From contig WHSU01000017.1 of NCBI GenBank assembly GCA_009379925.1, positions 1 through 61,631 on the forward strand: a stretch of 61,631 nt of DNA. The letters run 5' to 3'. The DNA is from Dehalococcoidia bacterium. GTDB taxonomy: Bacteria; Chloroflexota; Dehalococcoidia; UBA2979. The translations under genes and the position numbers were made by a program. The notes beneath the pieces were generated by a model. The model made no database searches. It had not been told where the DNA came from and was given only the letters and a program-made list of their open reading frames with translations. Shown one piece after another: positions 23,207-34,050 of this stretch; positions within the stretch are counted from its first letter, which is position 1; the number at the start of each line of letters is the position of its first letter.

Positions 23207-24559
23207 TCAGACCGGAGGGGCCTCGGGCTTGCGGATGGCTTCCGCCAGCTCCGCGCCGAGGAGCAGCGCGAGGCTGGAGAGGTAGAACCACAGAAGGAGC
23301 AGGATCACGCCCGCGAGCGCACCGTACGTGGCGTCGTAGGACGCGAACCGCCCTACATAGATCCCGAAGCCGAGCGTAGCGAGCAGCCACACCACCACGA
23401 AGAAGGCGGCCCCGGCGAACACCGCCCGCCACGGCACTCGGACGTTGGGGGCCAGCCGGTAGAGCACGGCGGTCGCCAGGATCAGCAGCAGCGCCGCCAG
23501 CGGCCACCGCCCGACCTGCGCCGCCCGCTCGTACGCATCGCTCAGTCCGAGACCCTCGGCCACGCGGTCGCCGGCGACCTGCCCCACCACGATCAGCAGG
23601 AACGCCCCAAGGATGCCGACGCTCGCCAGCAACGTGAGCCCGATCGCTACGGCGTAGCGCGGCACCAACGGTCGCCGCTCCTGCACGCCGTGGACGCGGT
23701 TCAGCGCCTTCATCACCGCGTTCATCCCACCGCCCGCGGCCCACAGCGCCAGCACGGCGCCGACCGAGAGCACCCCACCCCCAGAGTTGCCGACCAGCGA
23801 CTCCAACTGGTCGGAGACGAGCCGTCGGGCGTCGTCCGGCAACGTCGCGCCGAGGAACTCGAGCACGTCGTCCGTCGGGTTGGCCACGTCCGCGGCCCGG
23901 GCGATCGTGCCGCCGAGCGCCGCCAGGAAGATGATGAAAGGAAAGAGCGCGAAGAAGAACCGATACGCGATCGCGGCGGACTGTCCGCCCAGGTCATGCT
24001 CCTGGTAGCCGTCCTTCATCTGCATCGCGAGCCGCATCTTGCGCTCGCCGGCCCCCGCCGGCTCGGCCCTCGCCGCAGCCACGCCGGGCATCGCCCCCGC
24101 GGTGGCGCCACCGCCATCGAGGCCGGCGAGCGCAAGATCGGCTGACTCCAGCCGCCCGTCCGGCGCTCGGCCGGACGCCATCGCGCGGGCCGCCAGCCCC
24201 GGTGCGGTGCCGGGGGAGCGCTTGCGCCGCTCGTACTCTGCGTACTGCTCGGCGACTGCGCTCTCGTACTCCTCGCGGGCGGCGCCGACGGCGGACCACA
24301 CGCGCTCCCCGACGCCCTCCGGGATGGCGCGTGCCCGCGCCTCAAGTCGCTCGCGCCGCGCCGGACCATCCCCAGGAGCGGCCGGGTGGCCCTCCGACGG
24401 CGCCGGTGCGGGCTTCGGCGGCTCGGCGCGCACCCGCTCGCCGCGGCGCGGGTGCGGCAGCCGCTCCGACAGGCGATGGCCGATGCCCCGGGGCATAGCG
24501 CCAGGTAGCCCGACGGGCAGCCGCCGCGTCAGGCGGCCCAGCAGTCGCGGCCGTTTCAC
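23207..24559 (-). CDS. YihY/BrkB family membrane protein with long N-terminal extension
   Basis: This encodes 450 residues, GTG start. Residues 1-about 170 are basic, Ala/Pro/Arg-rich and probably disordered. The BrkB-type core begins with GYQEHDLGGQSAAIAYRFFFALFPFIIFLAALGG and has about six helices; the family signature lies in the last third (DATYGALAGVILLLLWFYLSSLALLLGAELAEAI). These proteins sit in the cytoplasmic membrane and have no agreed substrate. It follows a small membrane protein (24576-24953) by 16 bases in an apparent operon. Confidence 0.85.
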   Translation of the reverse strand: MKRPRLLGRLTRRLPVGLPGAMPRGIGHRLSERLPHPRRGERVRAEPPKPAPAPSEGHPAAPGDGPARRERLEARARAIPEGVGERVWSAVGAAREEYESAVAEQYAEYERRKRSPGTAPGLAARAMASGRAPDGRLESADLALAGLDGGGATAGAMPGVAAARAEPAGAGERKMRLAMQMKDGYQEHDLGGQSAAIAYRFFFALFPFIIFLAALGGTIARAADVANPTDDVLEFLGATLPDDARRLVSDQLESLVGNSGGGVLSVGAVLALWAAGGGMNAVMKALNRVHGVQERRPLVPRYAVAIGLTLLASVGILGAFLLIVVGQVAGDRVAEGLGLSDAYERAAQVGRWPLAALLLILATAVLYRLAPNVRVPWRAVFAGAAFFVVVWLLATLGFGIYVGRFASYDATYGALAGVILLLLWFYLSSLALLLGAELAEAIRKPEAPPV

Positions 24560-24575
24560 CGCGCCTCGCCCATCG

Positions 24576-24953
24576 TCACGTGCCCACCTCGCGAAGGGCG
24601 CGCAAAGCGGCCCTCAGGCGAGAGAGCAGCAAGACCGAACTCACGAGCAGCCGTAGCTGTCCCGCGATGTTCATCGCCATGCGCAGACGCTGGATGGTGC
24701 GGACGCCGGTCCGTACGTTGCGCACGCCGTAGTCATTGAAGAACGTGGCGGTCGCTTTCGCCTCGGTGACCATGCCGACCACCTGCGCGACGATCGGGTC
24801 GACGTCGCTGGCGCGCAGCCGGACGAGGGCGCGGCGCGTGCGCCGGTACAGCAGGAAGAGGTAGACCGCGAAGGCGAGCACGATCACCAGGAAGAGGACC
24901 GAGACGGCGCCTCCCACCACGATCACGATGTCGCGCACGACCTCGAGGCTCAT
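24576..24953 (-). CDS. small membrane protein of unknown function
   Basis: This encodes 125 residues from the ATG at 24953. A single N-terminal membrane helix (about 8-35: IVIVVGGAVSVLFLVIVLAFAVYLFLLYRR) is followed by a basic, helical cytosolic part (ALVRLRASDVDPIVAQVVGMVTEAKATATFFNDYGVRNVRTG) and an apparent hydrophobic segment near the end. It is upstream of and co-oriented with the YihY-like gene. It is divergent from the small protein at 25144, with 190 bases between that hold no gene. Confidence 0.65.
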   Translation of the reverse strand: MSLEVVRDIVIVVGGAVSVLFLVIVLAFAVYLFLLYRRTRRALVRLRASDVDPIVAQVVGMVTEAKATATFFNDYGVRNVRTGVRTIQRLRMAMNIAGQLRLLVSSVLLLSRLRAALRALREVGT

Positions 24954-25143
24954 CCGGCCATCCCCCTCCCACACCAGCGTCACGCGCGCTTGCGCGCTCC
25001 ACCGGGCTCGTACCAGCGTACCGCATCGCGGATATCCGCTGACGCGGACAGTCTCAGCGTTGCGTTGCAACCTCATCTACGTCGGAAGGGCGGTCACCAG
25101 GGTGCGCTATAGTGGGCGGACAACGGCGTGAATCGGAGGAACC

Positions 25144-25347
25144 ATGAGGTACGCACTGACCCTGGCAGTGATCATCGGCTGTTCATTTCTGGCCTTCCGG
25201 TTGATCAAGCGGCGCAAGGAGCCGAAGCGGGTCGATCGCATCCTGGACCGGGTGGCGGACGGGCTGGACCGCGCCAGCGTCGCCGCCGAGCAGGCGCGCA
25301 GGATCGCCGACCAGGGCCGAGTCGTCGCATCGGAGCTGCGGCGCTAG
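25144..25347 (+). CDS. small single-pass membrane protein, 67 aa
   Basis: This encodes 67 residues: a hydrophobic N-terminus (MRYALTLAVIIGCSFLAFRLI) and a basic, helical tail (KRRKEPKRVDRILDRVADGLDRASVAAEQARRIADQGRVVASELRR). A GGAGG lies six bases before the ATG, and a TATAGT -10-like box lies at 25108-25113. A hairpin terminator follows immediately. Divergent from the membrane-protein pair at 23.2-24.9 kb. Function unknown. Confidence 0.7.
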   Translation: MRYALTLAVIIGCSFLAFRLIKRRKEPKRVDRILDRVADGLDRASVAAEQARRIADQGRVVASELRR

Positions 25348-25375
25348 GCCCGGCCCCACACTCCGCGCACGCTAG

Positions 25376-25398
25376 GAGGCCCGCCACCGGCGGGCCTC
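25376..25398 (+). terminator. intrinsic terminator after the small membrane protein
   Basis: GAGGCCCGCC (25376-25385) and GGCGGGCCTC (25389-25398) form a perfect 10-base stem with loop ACC, followed by TTCGTT. It lies 28 bases after the stop at 25347. Confidence 0.8.
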
Positions 25399-25491
25399 TT
25401 CGTTGCTCGCTCCGCCCCCCGACTCCCGGCGTCCCGGAATATGGAGGCCCGCGAAATACCCCCGAAACAGTCCGCGGGCTAACATCTCCCC

Positions 25492-26823
25492 ATGAACGAC
25501 TTCGACTCGCGCCAGCATGTGCTCCAGGCGTGCCGCTCCCACGACGTGAAGTTCATCCGTCTCTGGTTCACCGACATCCTGGGCATGCTGAAATCCGTCG
25601 CGATCACCATCGAGGAGCTGGAACACGCCCTCGCGGACGGCATCTCCTTCGACGGCTCGTCCATCGAGGGCTTCGCGCGCCGCGACGAAGCCGACATGAT
25701 CGCGGTCCCGGACCCCGCGACGTTCCAGATCCTGCCGTGGCGGCCTCGGGAGCAGGCCGTCGCGCGGATGTTCTGCGACGTGATGGCGCCGGACGGCAAG
25801 CCCTTCGAGGGCGACCCGCGCTGGGTGCTAAAGCGCACGGTGGAGCGGGCGGGCGACAGCGGCTACACGTTCTACGTCTCGCCCGAGATCGAGTTCTTCT
25901 ACTTCAAGGACGCGAAGGACCCGGAACCACTGGACCAGGGTGGCTACTTCGACCTGACACCGCTCGATGGCGGCTCCGACCTGCGGCGCGAGACCGTGCT
26001 GACGCTGGAGGACATGGGCATCGGCGTGGCCCTCAGCCACCACGAGGGCGCACCCAGCCAGCATGAGATGGACCTGCGCTACACGGACGCGCTCACCATG
26101 GCGGACGCCGTCATGACCTTCCGCCTGGTCGTGAAGGAAGTGGCCATGCGCCACGGGGTCTACGCCACCTTCATGCCGAAGCCGCTCCGCGACCAGAACG
26201 GCTCCGCGATGCACCTCCAGCAGTCGCTCTTTCGAGGCGAGCGCAACGTCTTCTTCGATGGCGGAGACTCGCTCCAGATCTCGAAAGGAGCGCGGCACTA
26301 CATGGCGGGGCTCCTGTACCACGCGCCGGAGATGATGTTGATCACTAACCAGTGGGTGAACTCCTACAAGCGCCTGGTGCCGGGCTACGAGGCGCCCACG
26401 CACTCCACCTGGTCGCCACGCAACCACGCAGACCTGGTGCGCGTGCCGGAGGGCCGCCCCGGCCTGGAGGAGGCGACACGCATCGAGTACCGCGCCCCCG
26501 ACCCGGCCTGCAACCCGTACCTCATGTTCGCGGCGGTGCTCGCCGCCGGCCTCGCCGGCATCGAGGGCGAGTACCCGCTGCCGGCGCCCCTGGAGCGCTC
26601 GGTTGCCGAGCTGAGCAGCGACGAAGTCCGCGACCGCGGCCTGGGCGAGTTGCCCTCGTCGCTCGACGAAGCCATCGAGCGATTCGAGGGCTCGGACCTG
26701 ATGCGCCGCACGCTGGGCGAACACGTCTGCGACACGCTGGTCGCCAACAAGAAGCTCGAGTGGTCCGAGTACCGTTCGCAGGTGAGCCGGTACGAGTTGG
26801 ACCGCTACCTGCCGCAGTTGTAG
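25492..26823 (+). CDS. glnA: type I glutamine synthetase, second copy (non-adenylylated class)
   Basis: This encodes 443 residues. The GS landmarks are present: FDGSSIEGF, YVSPEIEFFYF, the ATP/Glu-binding stretch FMPKPLRDQNGSAMHLQQSLF and RIEYRAPDPACNPYLMFAAV. The DKN-Y adenylylation segment of the first copy is missing (here PAPLERSVAELSSDEV). The C-terminus LVANKKLEWSEYRSQVSRYELDRYLPQL is the GSI-alpha type. It is on the opposite strand to glnA1, 2.5 kb away. Its own promoter is not obvious. It may make glutamine under different nitrogen conditions or use another amine. Confidence 0.93.
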   Translation: MNDFDSRQHVLQACRSHDVKFIRLWFTDILGMLKSVAITIEELEHALADGISFDGSSIEGFARRDEADMIAVPDPATFQILPWRPREQAVARMFCDVMAPDGKPFEGDPRWVLKRTVERAGDSGYTFYVSPEIEFFYFKDAKDPEPLDQGGYFDLTPLDGGSDLRRETVLTLEDMGIGVALSHHEGAPSQHEMDLRYTDALTMADAVMTFRLVVKEVAMRHGVYATFMPKPLRDQNGSAMHLQQSLFRGERNVFFDGGDSLQISKGARHYMAGLLYHAPEMMLITNQWVNSYKRLVPGYEAPTHSTWSPRNHADLVRVPEGRPGLEEATRIEYRAPDPACNPYLMFAAVLAAGLAGIEGEYPLPAPLERSVAELSSDEVRDRGLGELPSSLDEAIERFEGSDLMRRTLGEHVCDTLVANKKLEWSEYRSQVSRYELDRYLPQL

Positions 26824-26885
26824 CCGGGCTCCGCGACCCGACGCGCGATCGCCGGCGCGCAGTAGCGGCCATCAGCCGAGTCGTT

Positions 26886-27332
26886 TCACCATCCGGTAAC
26901 TCTCCGGTCCGAAGCCGGGCCGCGCCAGGCCTCCACGCCCGCGGTGTTCGCCGCCATCACGTTGAGCCGGACGATCTCGATGCCCTGCTCGCGGCACCAT
27001 GCTTCGGCGCGCTCGAGGAGCGCCCGTCCCACGCCGGCGTGGCGCAACCGCTCCACGACGAACGCGTTGTCGAGGGCGAAGCTACGCTCGTCGAACACAG
27101 GGTGCTGCCGCACAGCGCCATTCAGGAACCCGACCGCCTCCGCTCCCTCCCGGGCGACAAGCACGATGCCGTCCGGGGGCGCGCGAAGCACTGTGCGCTG
27201 CGCAGCCTCCCAGCCCGCGGCCAGCTCAATGCCGGTCAGCGGCCGGTGGTACTGGTGGAGCGCGAGGAACAGCTGCGCGAGTTCGGCCCACCCGGCGTCG
27301 GGGTCATCGATCAGCTCGATGCGCACAGACAT
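26886..27332 (-). CDS. GNAT acetyltransferase, frameshifted near the C-terminus
   Basis: The frame encodes 148 residues from MSVRIEL. The GNAT core is clear (HAGVGRALLERAEAWCREQGIEIVRLNVMAANTAGVEAW), where the Gly-rich loop binds acetyl-CoA. After AW the reading frame ends with GPASDRRVTGW. A minus-strand reading shifted by one base at about 26918-26924 gives PGFGPESYRMVKRLG and stops at 26872, which is the normal family ending. A single base is therefore probably missing, by mutation or error. Substrate unknown. Intended span 26872-27332. Confidence 0.75.
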   Translation of the reverse strand: MSVRIELIDDPDAGWAELAQLFLALHQYHRPLTGIELAAGWEAAQRTVLRAPPDGIVLVAREGAEAVGFLNGAVRQHPVFDERSFALDNAFVVERLRHAGVGRALLERAEAWCREQGIEIVRLNVMAANTAGVEAWRGPASDRRVTGW

Positions 27333-27466
27333 GGCGGCGAGCATACCGCGGGGGGAGCCTTGCTGTTGGCGAGGCGATGACGTGCGGGGTATGCTGCCGC
27401 CCGGCAGCCGAACGGGCCCGTGGGGCCCGTGTGGTCAGCAGAACAACGAGCGAAGGAGGAGGGTCG

Positions 27467-27970
27467 TTGGTACAGCAAGACGTTCAGGTTACCGACGCAG
27501 AACGAGCCGCCGTTGAAGAGATGAAGAAGTCGGTCGGGCAGGCCGGCGCGCCGACGCGATACGAGGTGACCTCCACGGACATCCGTCTCTTCGCGCGCGC
27601 CGTGGGGTACACCAACCCCATCTACTACGACGAGGCCGCGGCGAAGGCGGCGGGGCATCGAGCGCTCCCGGCGCCGCCCGGACTGCACGGGCGCCCGGTC
27701 TTCAATCCCGCCAACGAGGGCCGCGGTGGTGGCGGCCAGGGCGGCCGCAACGAGCACTTCCCGCGCGGCCTGAATGGCGGCACGGAGGTCGAACCGATCA
27801 AGCAGGTCTACGCCGGCGACGTGCTCCAGGGAGTCTCCACCAGCACCGGTGTCGACCTGATGCCCAGCCGGGCGTACGGCCGCATCGTCGTCCGCAAGAC
27901 GGAGACGGTCTTCACCAACCAGGATGGCGAGGTCGTGGCGAAGACGCGCGGCACCGGCATCTCGTACTAG
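27467..27970 (+). CDS. MaoC-like dehydratase, N-terminal-type subunit
   Basis: This encodes 167 residues from a TTG at 27467, four bases after an AGGAGGAGG-type ribosome-binding site. The hot-dog region reads YEVTSTDIRLFARAVGYTNPIYYDEAAAKAAGHRALPAPPGLHG, matching the non-catalytic N-terminal subunit of HadA-like dehydratases, without the catalytic Asp-His pair. It is followed 20 bases later by the catalytic partner. Together they would dehydrate (R)-3-hydroxyacyl chains on CoA or ACP. Confidence 0.8.
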   Translation: MVQQDVQVTDAERAAVEEMKKSVGQAGAPTRYEVTSTDIRLFARAVGYTNPIYYDEAAAKAAGHRALPAPPGLHGRPVFNPANEGRGGGGQGGRNEHFPRGLNGGTEVEPIKQVYAGDVLQGVSTSTGVDLMPSRAYGRIVVRKTETVFTNQDGEVVAKTRGTGISY

Positions 27971-27990
27971 AGCAGACGGGACGGCAGACG

Positions 27991-28422
27991 ATGGCTGATC
28001 AGGTCTATTGGGACGACGTCCAGGAGGGGCAGGACATCCCCGCGCTCGACGAGGAGATGAGCTCGCAGCGGTTGATCGTGTGGGCCGCCGCCTCTGGCGA
28101 CTTCTACCAGATCCACTACGACGACAACTTCGCGAAGAACAACCGGCTCCCGGACATCATTGTCCACGGCGCACTGAAGGGCATGCTCATCGGACGGCTG
28201 CTCGATGAGTGGCGCGGCGAGCAGGGACGCATCGTGAACTGGGGCGTCAGCTATCGCGGCATGGACCCCGCGCGCCAGAACATCAAGGTGTGGGGCAAGA
28301 TCACGAAGAAGTACGAGCAGGACGGCGAGGCGCTGGTCGACCTAGACGTCGGGTGTGCCCAGCCCGACGGCACGCAGACCACGCCCGGCACCGCGACGGT
28401 GGCGCTGCCGAAGCGCGGCTAG
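27991..28422 (+). CDS. MaoC-like (R)-specific hydratase/dehydratase, catalytic subunit
   Basis: This encodes 143 residues. The hydratase-2 motif is present: ASGDFYQIHYDDNFAK, with D37 and H42 in the catalytic positions, then LPDIIVHGALKGM. The partner gene upstream supplies the second half of the heterodimer, as in mycobacterial HadAB. Likely role is fatty-acid chain processing on CoA or ACP. A bidirectional hairpin terminator follows, facing the nuo cluster. Confidence 0.85.
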   Translation: MADQVYWDDVQEGQDIPALDEEMSSQRLIVWAAASGDFYQIHYDDNFAKNNRLPDIIVHGALKGMLIGRLLDEWRGEQGRIVNWGVSYRGMDPARQNIKVWGKITKKYEQDGEALVDLDVGCAQPDGTQTTPGTATVALPKRG

Positions 28423-28463
28423 CGCTCGCGGCACCCTCTCGCGGCCCTCATCGAGGGCAACAG

Positions 28464-28489
28464 GAAGCCCGGCCAGCTGGCCGGGCTTC
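28464..28489. terminator. bidirectional terminator between the dehydratase pair and nuoN
   Basis: GAAGCCCGGCCAG (28464-28476) and CTGGCCGGGCTTC (28477-28489) are perfect inverted repeats, giving an 11-base stem with an AGCT loop followed by TTCGT on the plus strand. Convergent genes end on both sides. Confidence 0.85.
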
Positions 28490-28518
28490 TTCGTGTGCCG
28501 GCAGGGTGGCGGTGCCCG

Positions 28519-29982
28519 CTACGAGAACAGCGCCACGGTCGCGCGGTCGGCGGCAGTGTAGAGCGGCGAGGCGTAGATACCGAGGACGACGGTCGCCACC
28601 AGGAGCACCCCGGTCGCCAGGTAGCCCGTGGGCGACAGCCGCCAGCGCGCCGGGTTGCCGGAGGGCTCGTACAGGTACATCTGCTTGACGACCTGCAGGT
28701 AGTAGTAGAGCGACACGGTGCTCATGATCAGCGCGATCATCACCAGCCAGGTGTAGCCACCGTCCACGACCGACTGGAAGAGGATGAACTTCGTGAGGAA
28801 GCCCGCGAGCAGTGGCATTCCGGCCAACGAGAACAGGCCGGCCGTCATCACCAGCGCCAGGAACGGGTTGGTCTGCGCCAGCCCTCGGAACTCGACGATG
28901 TCTTCCTTCTGCGTCTGGTTATAGAAGGCGATCACCGCCATGAACACCGCGAGGTTCGTGACCAGGTAGCCCCCCATGTGCAGCAGCAGTGCCGACGCGG
29001 ACACCTCCGAGATGGTCACGATCGCCATCAGCATGAAGCCCACCTGGCCGATGGAGGAGTAGGCGAGCAGGCGCTTGATGTTGCGCTGCTGGAGCGCCAC
29101 CAGGTTCCCCAGCACCATGGTCGCCACGGCGACCACCGCGATCATCCACTGCCAGTCGTCGATCGCCGGCAGCAGCGGACCGGCGAACCAGCGCAGGAAC
29201 AGCGCCATGGCCGCGGCCTTCGAGGTGGCGGACAGGTAGGCCGTCACCGGCAGGGGGGCGCCCTCATACGCGTCGGGGGCGTACATGTGGAAGGGCACCG
29301 CGGACGCTTTGAAGCCGAGCCCGCCCACGATCAGCACCAGGCCGAGCAGCAGCGGCAGCTCGACATCCTCGACGCCCGCGCTGAGCGCGGCCGCGATCTC
29401 CGGGTACTGCGTCGAGCCCGCCACGCCGTACAGCAGGCTGAGCCCGTACAACAGCATCGCCGAGGCGACACCACCGAGGAGCACGTACTTCAAAGCCGCC
29501 TCACCGGAGCGTTGGTCGTTCCGGGCCAGCGAGACGATCGTGTAGAGGGAGAACGAGAGCACCTCGAGCGCCAGGTACGCCGTCAGCAGGTCGCGCGCGG
29601 CGGCCATGTAGATGGCGCCGGCGGTAGAGAGCAGCAGCAGGCCGTAGAACTCCGCGTTGTGCGCCACGTACCGCTCGATGTACTCCCACGACCCCACGAT
29701 GATCACCAGCGCCGTCGCGATGAAGAGCAGCCGGAAGAACGTGGTGAAGTTATCGATCGTGATCAGGCGCGCGAAGTCGGTGTCGGAATCGATCCAGGTG
29801 AGGCTCAGGCCACCCGCGATCACCAGCCCGAGGATGGCGAGGCCGGGAAGCGTGCGGCGGCCCAGGTTCAACTCGGTGCGGAAGGCGTCCAGCCCGACGA
29901 TCAGCATCGCGGTGACCGCGAGCACGATCTCCGGGAGCAGCAACTCGTACTGGAAGTTCAGCTCGTTGCCCAGGACGTCCAC
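28519..29982 (-). CDS. nuoN: NADH-quinone oxidoreductase subunit N
   Basis: This encodes 487 residues, strongly hydrophobic with about 14 membrane helices, as expected for an antiporter-like complex I subunit. Typical stretches include AYLALEVLSFSLYTIVSLARND with the conserved Glu, KRLLAYSSIGQVGF and GGYLVTNLAVFMAVIAFYNQ. It is the last gene of the cluster, 135 bases after nuoM. It contributes to proton translocation in the membrane arm. Confidence 0.95.
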   Translation of the reverse strand: MDVLGNELNFQYELLLPEIVLAVTAMLIVGLDAFRTELNLGRRTLPGLAILGLVIAGGLSLTWIDSDTDFARLITIDNFTTFFRLLFIATALVIIVGSWEYIERYVAHNAEFYGLLLLSTAGAIYMAAARDLLTAYLALEVLSFSLYTIVSLARNDQRSGEAALKYVLLGGVASAMLLYGLSLLYGVAGSTQYPEIAAALSAGVEDVELPLLLGLVLIVGGLGFKASAVPFHMYAPDAYEGAPLPVTAYLSATSKAAAMALFLRWFAGPLLPAIDDWQWMIAVVAVATMVLGNLVALQQRNIKRLLAYSSIGQVGFMLMAIVTISEVSASALLLHMGGYLVTNLAVFMAVIAFYNQTQKEDIVEFRGLAQTNPFLALVMTAGLFSLAGMPLLAGFLTKFILFQSVVDGGYTWLVMIALIMSTVSLYYYLQVVKQMYLYEPSGNPARWRLSPTGYLATGVLLVATVVLGIYASPLYTAADRATVALFS

Positions 29983-30117
29983 TACTTCGCTCCGCTGCTT
30001 CCTCCGGCGGCCAGGCGGGCCCCGCCCGGCAGCCTACCGTTGCCCGTCGCTACGTTCACGTTCGCTCCGTCCGTCGAGGCACCCGTGGGATCTCTCGGAA
30101 GGCTGCCCCTCGCCGCG

Positions 30118-31608
30118 CTAGAGCGTCACGCCCGGTATCACGTCGATGATGCTGGGGCTGATGCGGTCGATCCATGGCGCCGGCCAGAGGCCGAGCAGCA
30201 CGATCGAGCCGGCGAGGACGGTCGCGCCCGCGCGCTCGCCCCAGGTGATCTCGTTCAACCCGCCCCACTGCGGGTTCGGCTGCCCGAAGAAGGCCTGCGC
30301 GAACATCCTCAGCAGGTAGGTCGCCGTAATGGCGGCCGTCAGGACCGCCAACCCACCCACGATTGGGTAGGAGCGGAAGGTGCCGATGAAGATGTGGACC
30401 TCCGCGACGAACCCGGAGAGACCGGGCAGTCCCAGCGACGCGAGGCCGGCGATCACGAAGAAGATCGACCAGATAGGCATCTGCTTGGCCAGGCCGGAGA
30501 AGTGCGGGATCTCGCGGTCGTGCGACTGGTCGTACATCCCGCCGATCAGGAGGAAGAAGAGGGCCGTCATCACGCCGTGCGCGAACATCTGCAGCACGGC
30601 GCCGTTCCAGCCGATCACGTTCATCGTCCCGAGCCCCAGGAAGACGTACCCCATGTGGGAGACCGAGGAGAACCCGGTCATCAACTTCAGGTCGGTCTGC
30701 CGCAGCGCGGAGACCGCGCCGTACAGCGCAGCCACGATGCCGACCACGATCATGGCCGGCGCCCAGAACTCGCCGCCCTCCGGCATCATCTGGAAGCCCA
30801 GCCGGATCACGCCGAAGGCGCCCAGCTTCATCAGCACGCCCGCGTGCAACATCGAGACGGCGGTCGGCGCGGCAGCGTGGCCGTCGGGCGACCAGGAGTG
30901 GAAGGGGAAGATGGCGCCCAGCGTGCCGCAGCCGACCAGGATCATCGGGAAGAAGATCTTCTGGAAGTCCTCGTCGAAGTTGGCGGCGAAGAACAGCTCC
31001 ATGTCGAAGCTGCCGGCGCCGAGTTCCGTGTACATGGCGAAGATGGCGGTGAAGATGAGGATGGAGCCGGCCAGCAGCATCATCATCAGCTTCATCGCGC
31101 CGTACTCCTTGCGCGTGGAGCCCCACACGGCGATCAGGAGGTACATCGGCAGCAGCGCCGTCTCGTACAGCAGGAACCAGAAGAAGAGGTCCAGCATCAC
31201 GAAGGTCCCGAAGACCCCCGCGACCAGGATGTACAGGAGGATGAAGAAGTCCTTGAGGCGGTCCTCGATCTTCCAGGACACCCACGTCCCGGCGAGGATT
31301 ACGATGCCGGTGAGCAGCACCATGGAGGCAGCGATGCCATCGACCCCGACCTTGAGCTGGATCCCCTTGTCACCCAGCACGCCAACGTTCTGCATCCACG
31401 TGAAGGCCAGGACGGCCTGGAACTGGTCCCCGTTGAACGAGTACGCCACGAAGGTGTAGACGGAGAGGGCGAACATCGCGAGGCTCGCGAGCCCGGTCAG
31501 CCCGATGATGGCGGTGCGCTCGCGCGACGGCGTCAGCATGAGCAGCAGGGCAGTGCCCAGTGGCACCAGGAAGAGTGCCAGCAGTACGTAGCCGTCGGAT
31601 TCGGTCAT
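30118..31608 (-). CDS. nuoM: NADH-quinone oxidoreductase subunit M
   Basis: This encodes 496 residues of multi-spanning membrane protein. The conserved acidic helix LFFWFLLYETALLPMYLLIAVWGS carries the functional Glu, and HSWSPDGHAAAPTAVSMLHAGVLMKLGAFGVIRL is the antiporter-family signature with its key Lys and His. It lies between nuoL and nuoN with the same polarity. A proton-pumping channel of the membrane arm. Confidence 0.96.
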   Translation of the reverse strand: MTESDGYVLLALFLVPLGTALLLMLTPSRERTAIIGLTGLASLAMFALSVYTFVAYSFNGDQFQAVLAFTWMQNVGVLGDKGIQLKVGVDGIAASMVLLTGIVILAGTWVSWKIEDRLKDFFILLYILVAGVFGTFVMLDLFFWFLLYETALLPMYLLIAVWGSTRKEYGAMKLMMMLLAGSILIFTAIFAMYTELGAGSFDMELFFAANFDEDFQKIFFPMILVGCGTLGAIFPFHSWSPDGHAAAPTAVSMLHAGVLMKLGAFGVIRLGFQMMPEGGEFWAPAMIVVGIVAALYGAVSALRQTDLKLMTGFSSVSHMGYVFLGLGTMNVIGWNGAVLQMFAHGVMTALFFLLIGGMYDQSHDREIPHFSGLAKQMPIWSIFFVIAGLASLGLPGLSGFVAEVHIFIGTFRSYPIVGGLAVLTAAITATYLLRMFAQAFFGQPNPQWGGLNEITWGERAGATVLAGSIVLLGLWPAPWIDRISPSIIDVIPGVTL

Positions 31609-31657
31609 CGGGCCCTCTCGTCGTCTCCGCCCACGCTCGCTAGCGGTCGCGCGCCGG

Positions 31658-33565
<1,908 letters not shown>

Positions 33566-33741
33566 GTGGAGCGCCTACCCTTCCTCCGTGCCGGCGCGGC
33601 CCGTCCCCCGGGTGTCCACGCGCCGCACCCACCATCCCCGTCTGACTAGGCCGCGTCCGATGTCCTCGGCGCAGTCTGGCCCACCGGGCCGTTACGGTCT
33701 TGTGCGCGACGCGGCGTCCCCCAGGGGCGCCCTCGGCATCG

Positions 33742-34050
33742 CTACCACTTCAGCTCGTCGATGGCATCCACGTTGGCCGTCCGGCGCTCCCGGAAGATCC
33801 GCAGCACGATACCCAGCGCCAGGCCGACCTCGGCGGCGGCCACGGTAATCACGAAGAGCGCGAAGATGAGTCCGCTAAACGCCTCCGGGTCCAGGTAGGA
33901 GGCGAACGCCACGAAGTTGATGGAGACGCCGGCCAGCATCAGTTCCACGCTGATCAGGATCAGGATGGCGCTGCGCCGGGCGAGCACCCCGTAGAAGCCG
34001 ATGCCGAAGAGCACCGCGGACAGCAGGAGGAAGTTCTCCAGCGGGATCAC
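33742..34050 (-). CDS. nuoK: NADH-quinone oxidoreductase subunit K
   Basis: This encodes 102 residues with three membrane helices: LLSAVLFGIGFYGVLARR, ILILISVELMLAGVSINFVAFA (with the conserved membrane Glu) and LFVITVAAAEVGLALGIVL. Its ATG overlaps the nuoJ stop as ATGA. A membrane-arm component at the junction with nuoJ. Confidence 0.96.
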   Translation of the reverse strand: MIPLENFLLLSAVLFGIGFYGVLARRSAILILISVELMLAGVSINFVAFASYLDPEAFSGLIFALFVITVAAAEVGLALGIVLRIFRERRTANVDAIDELKW

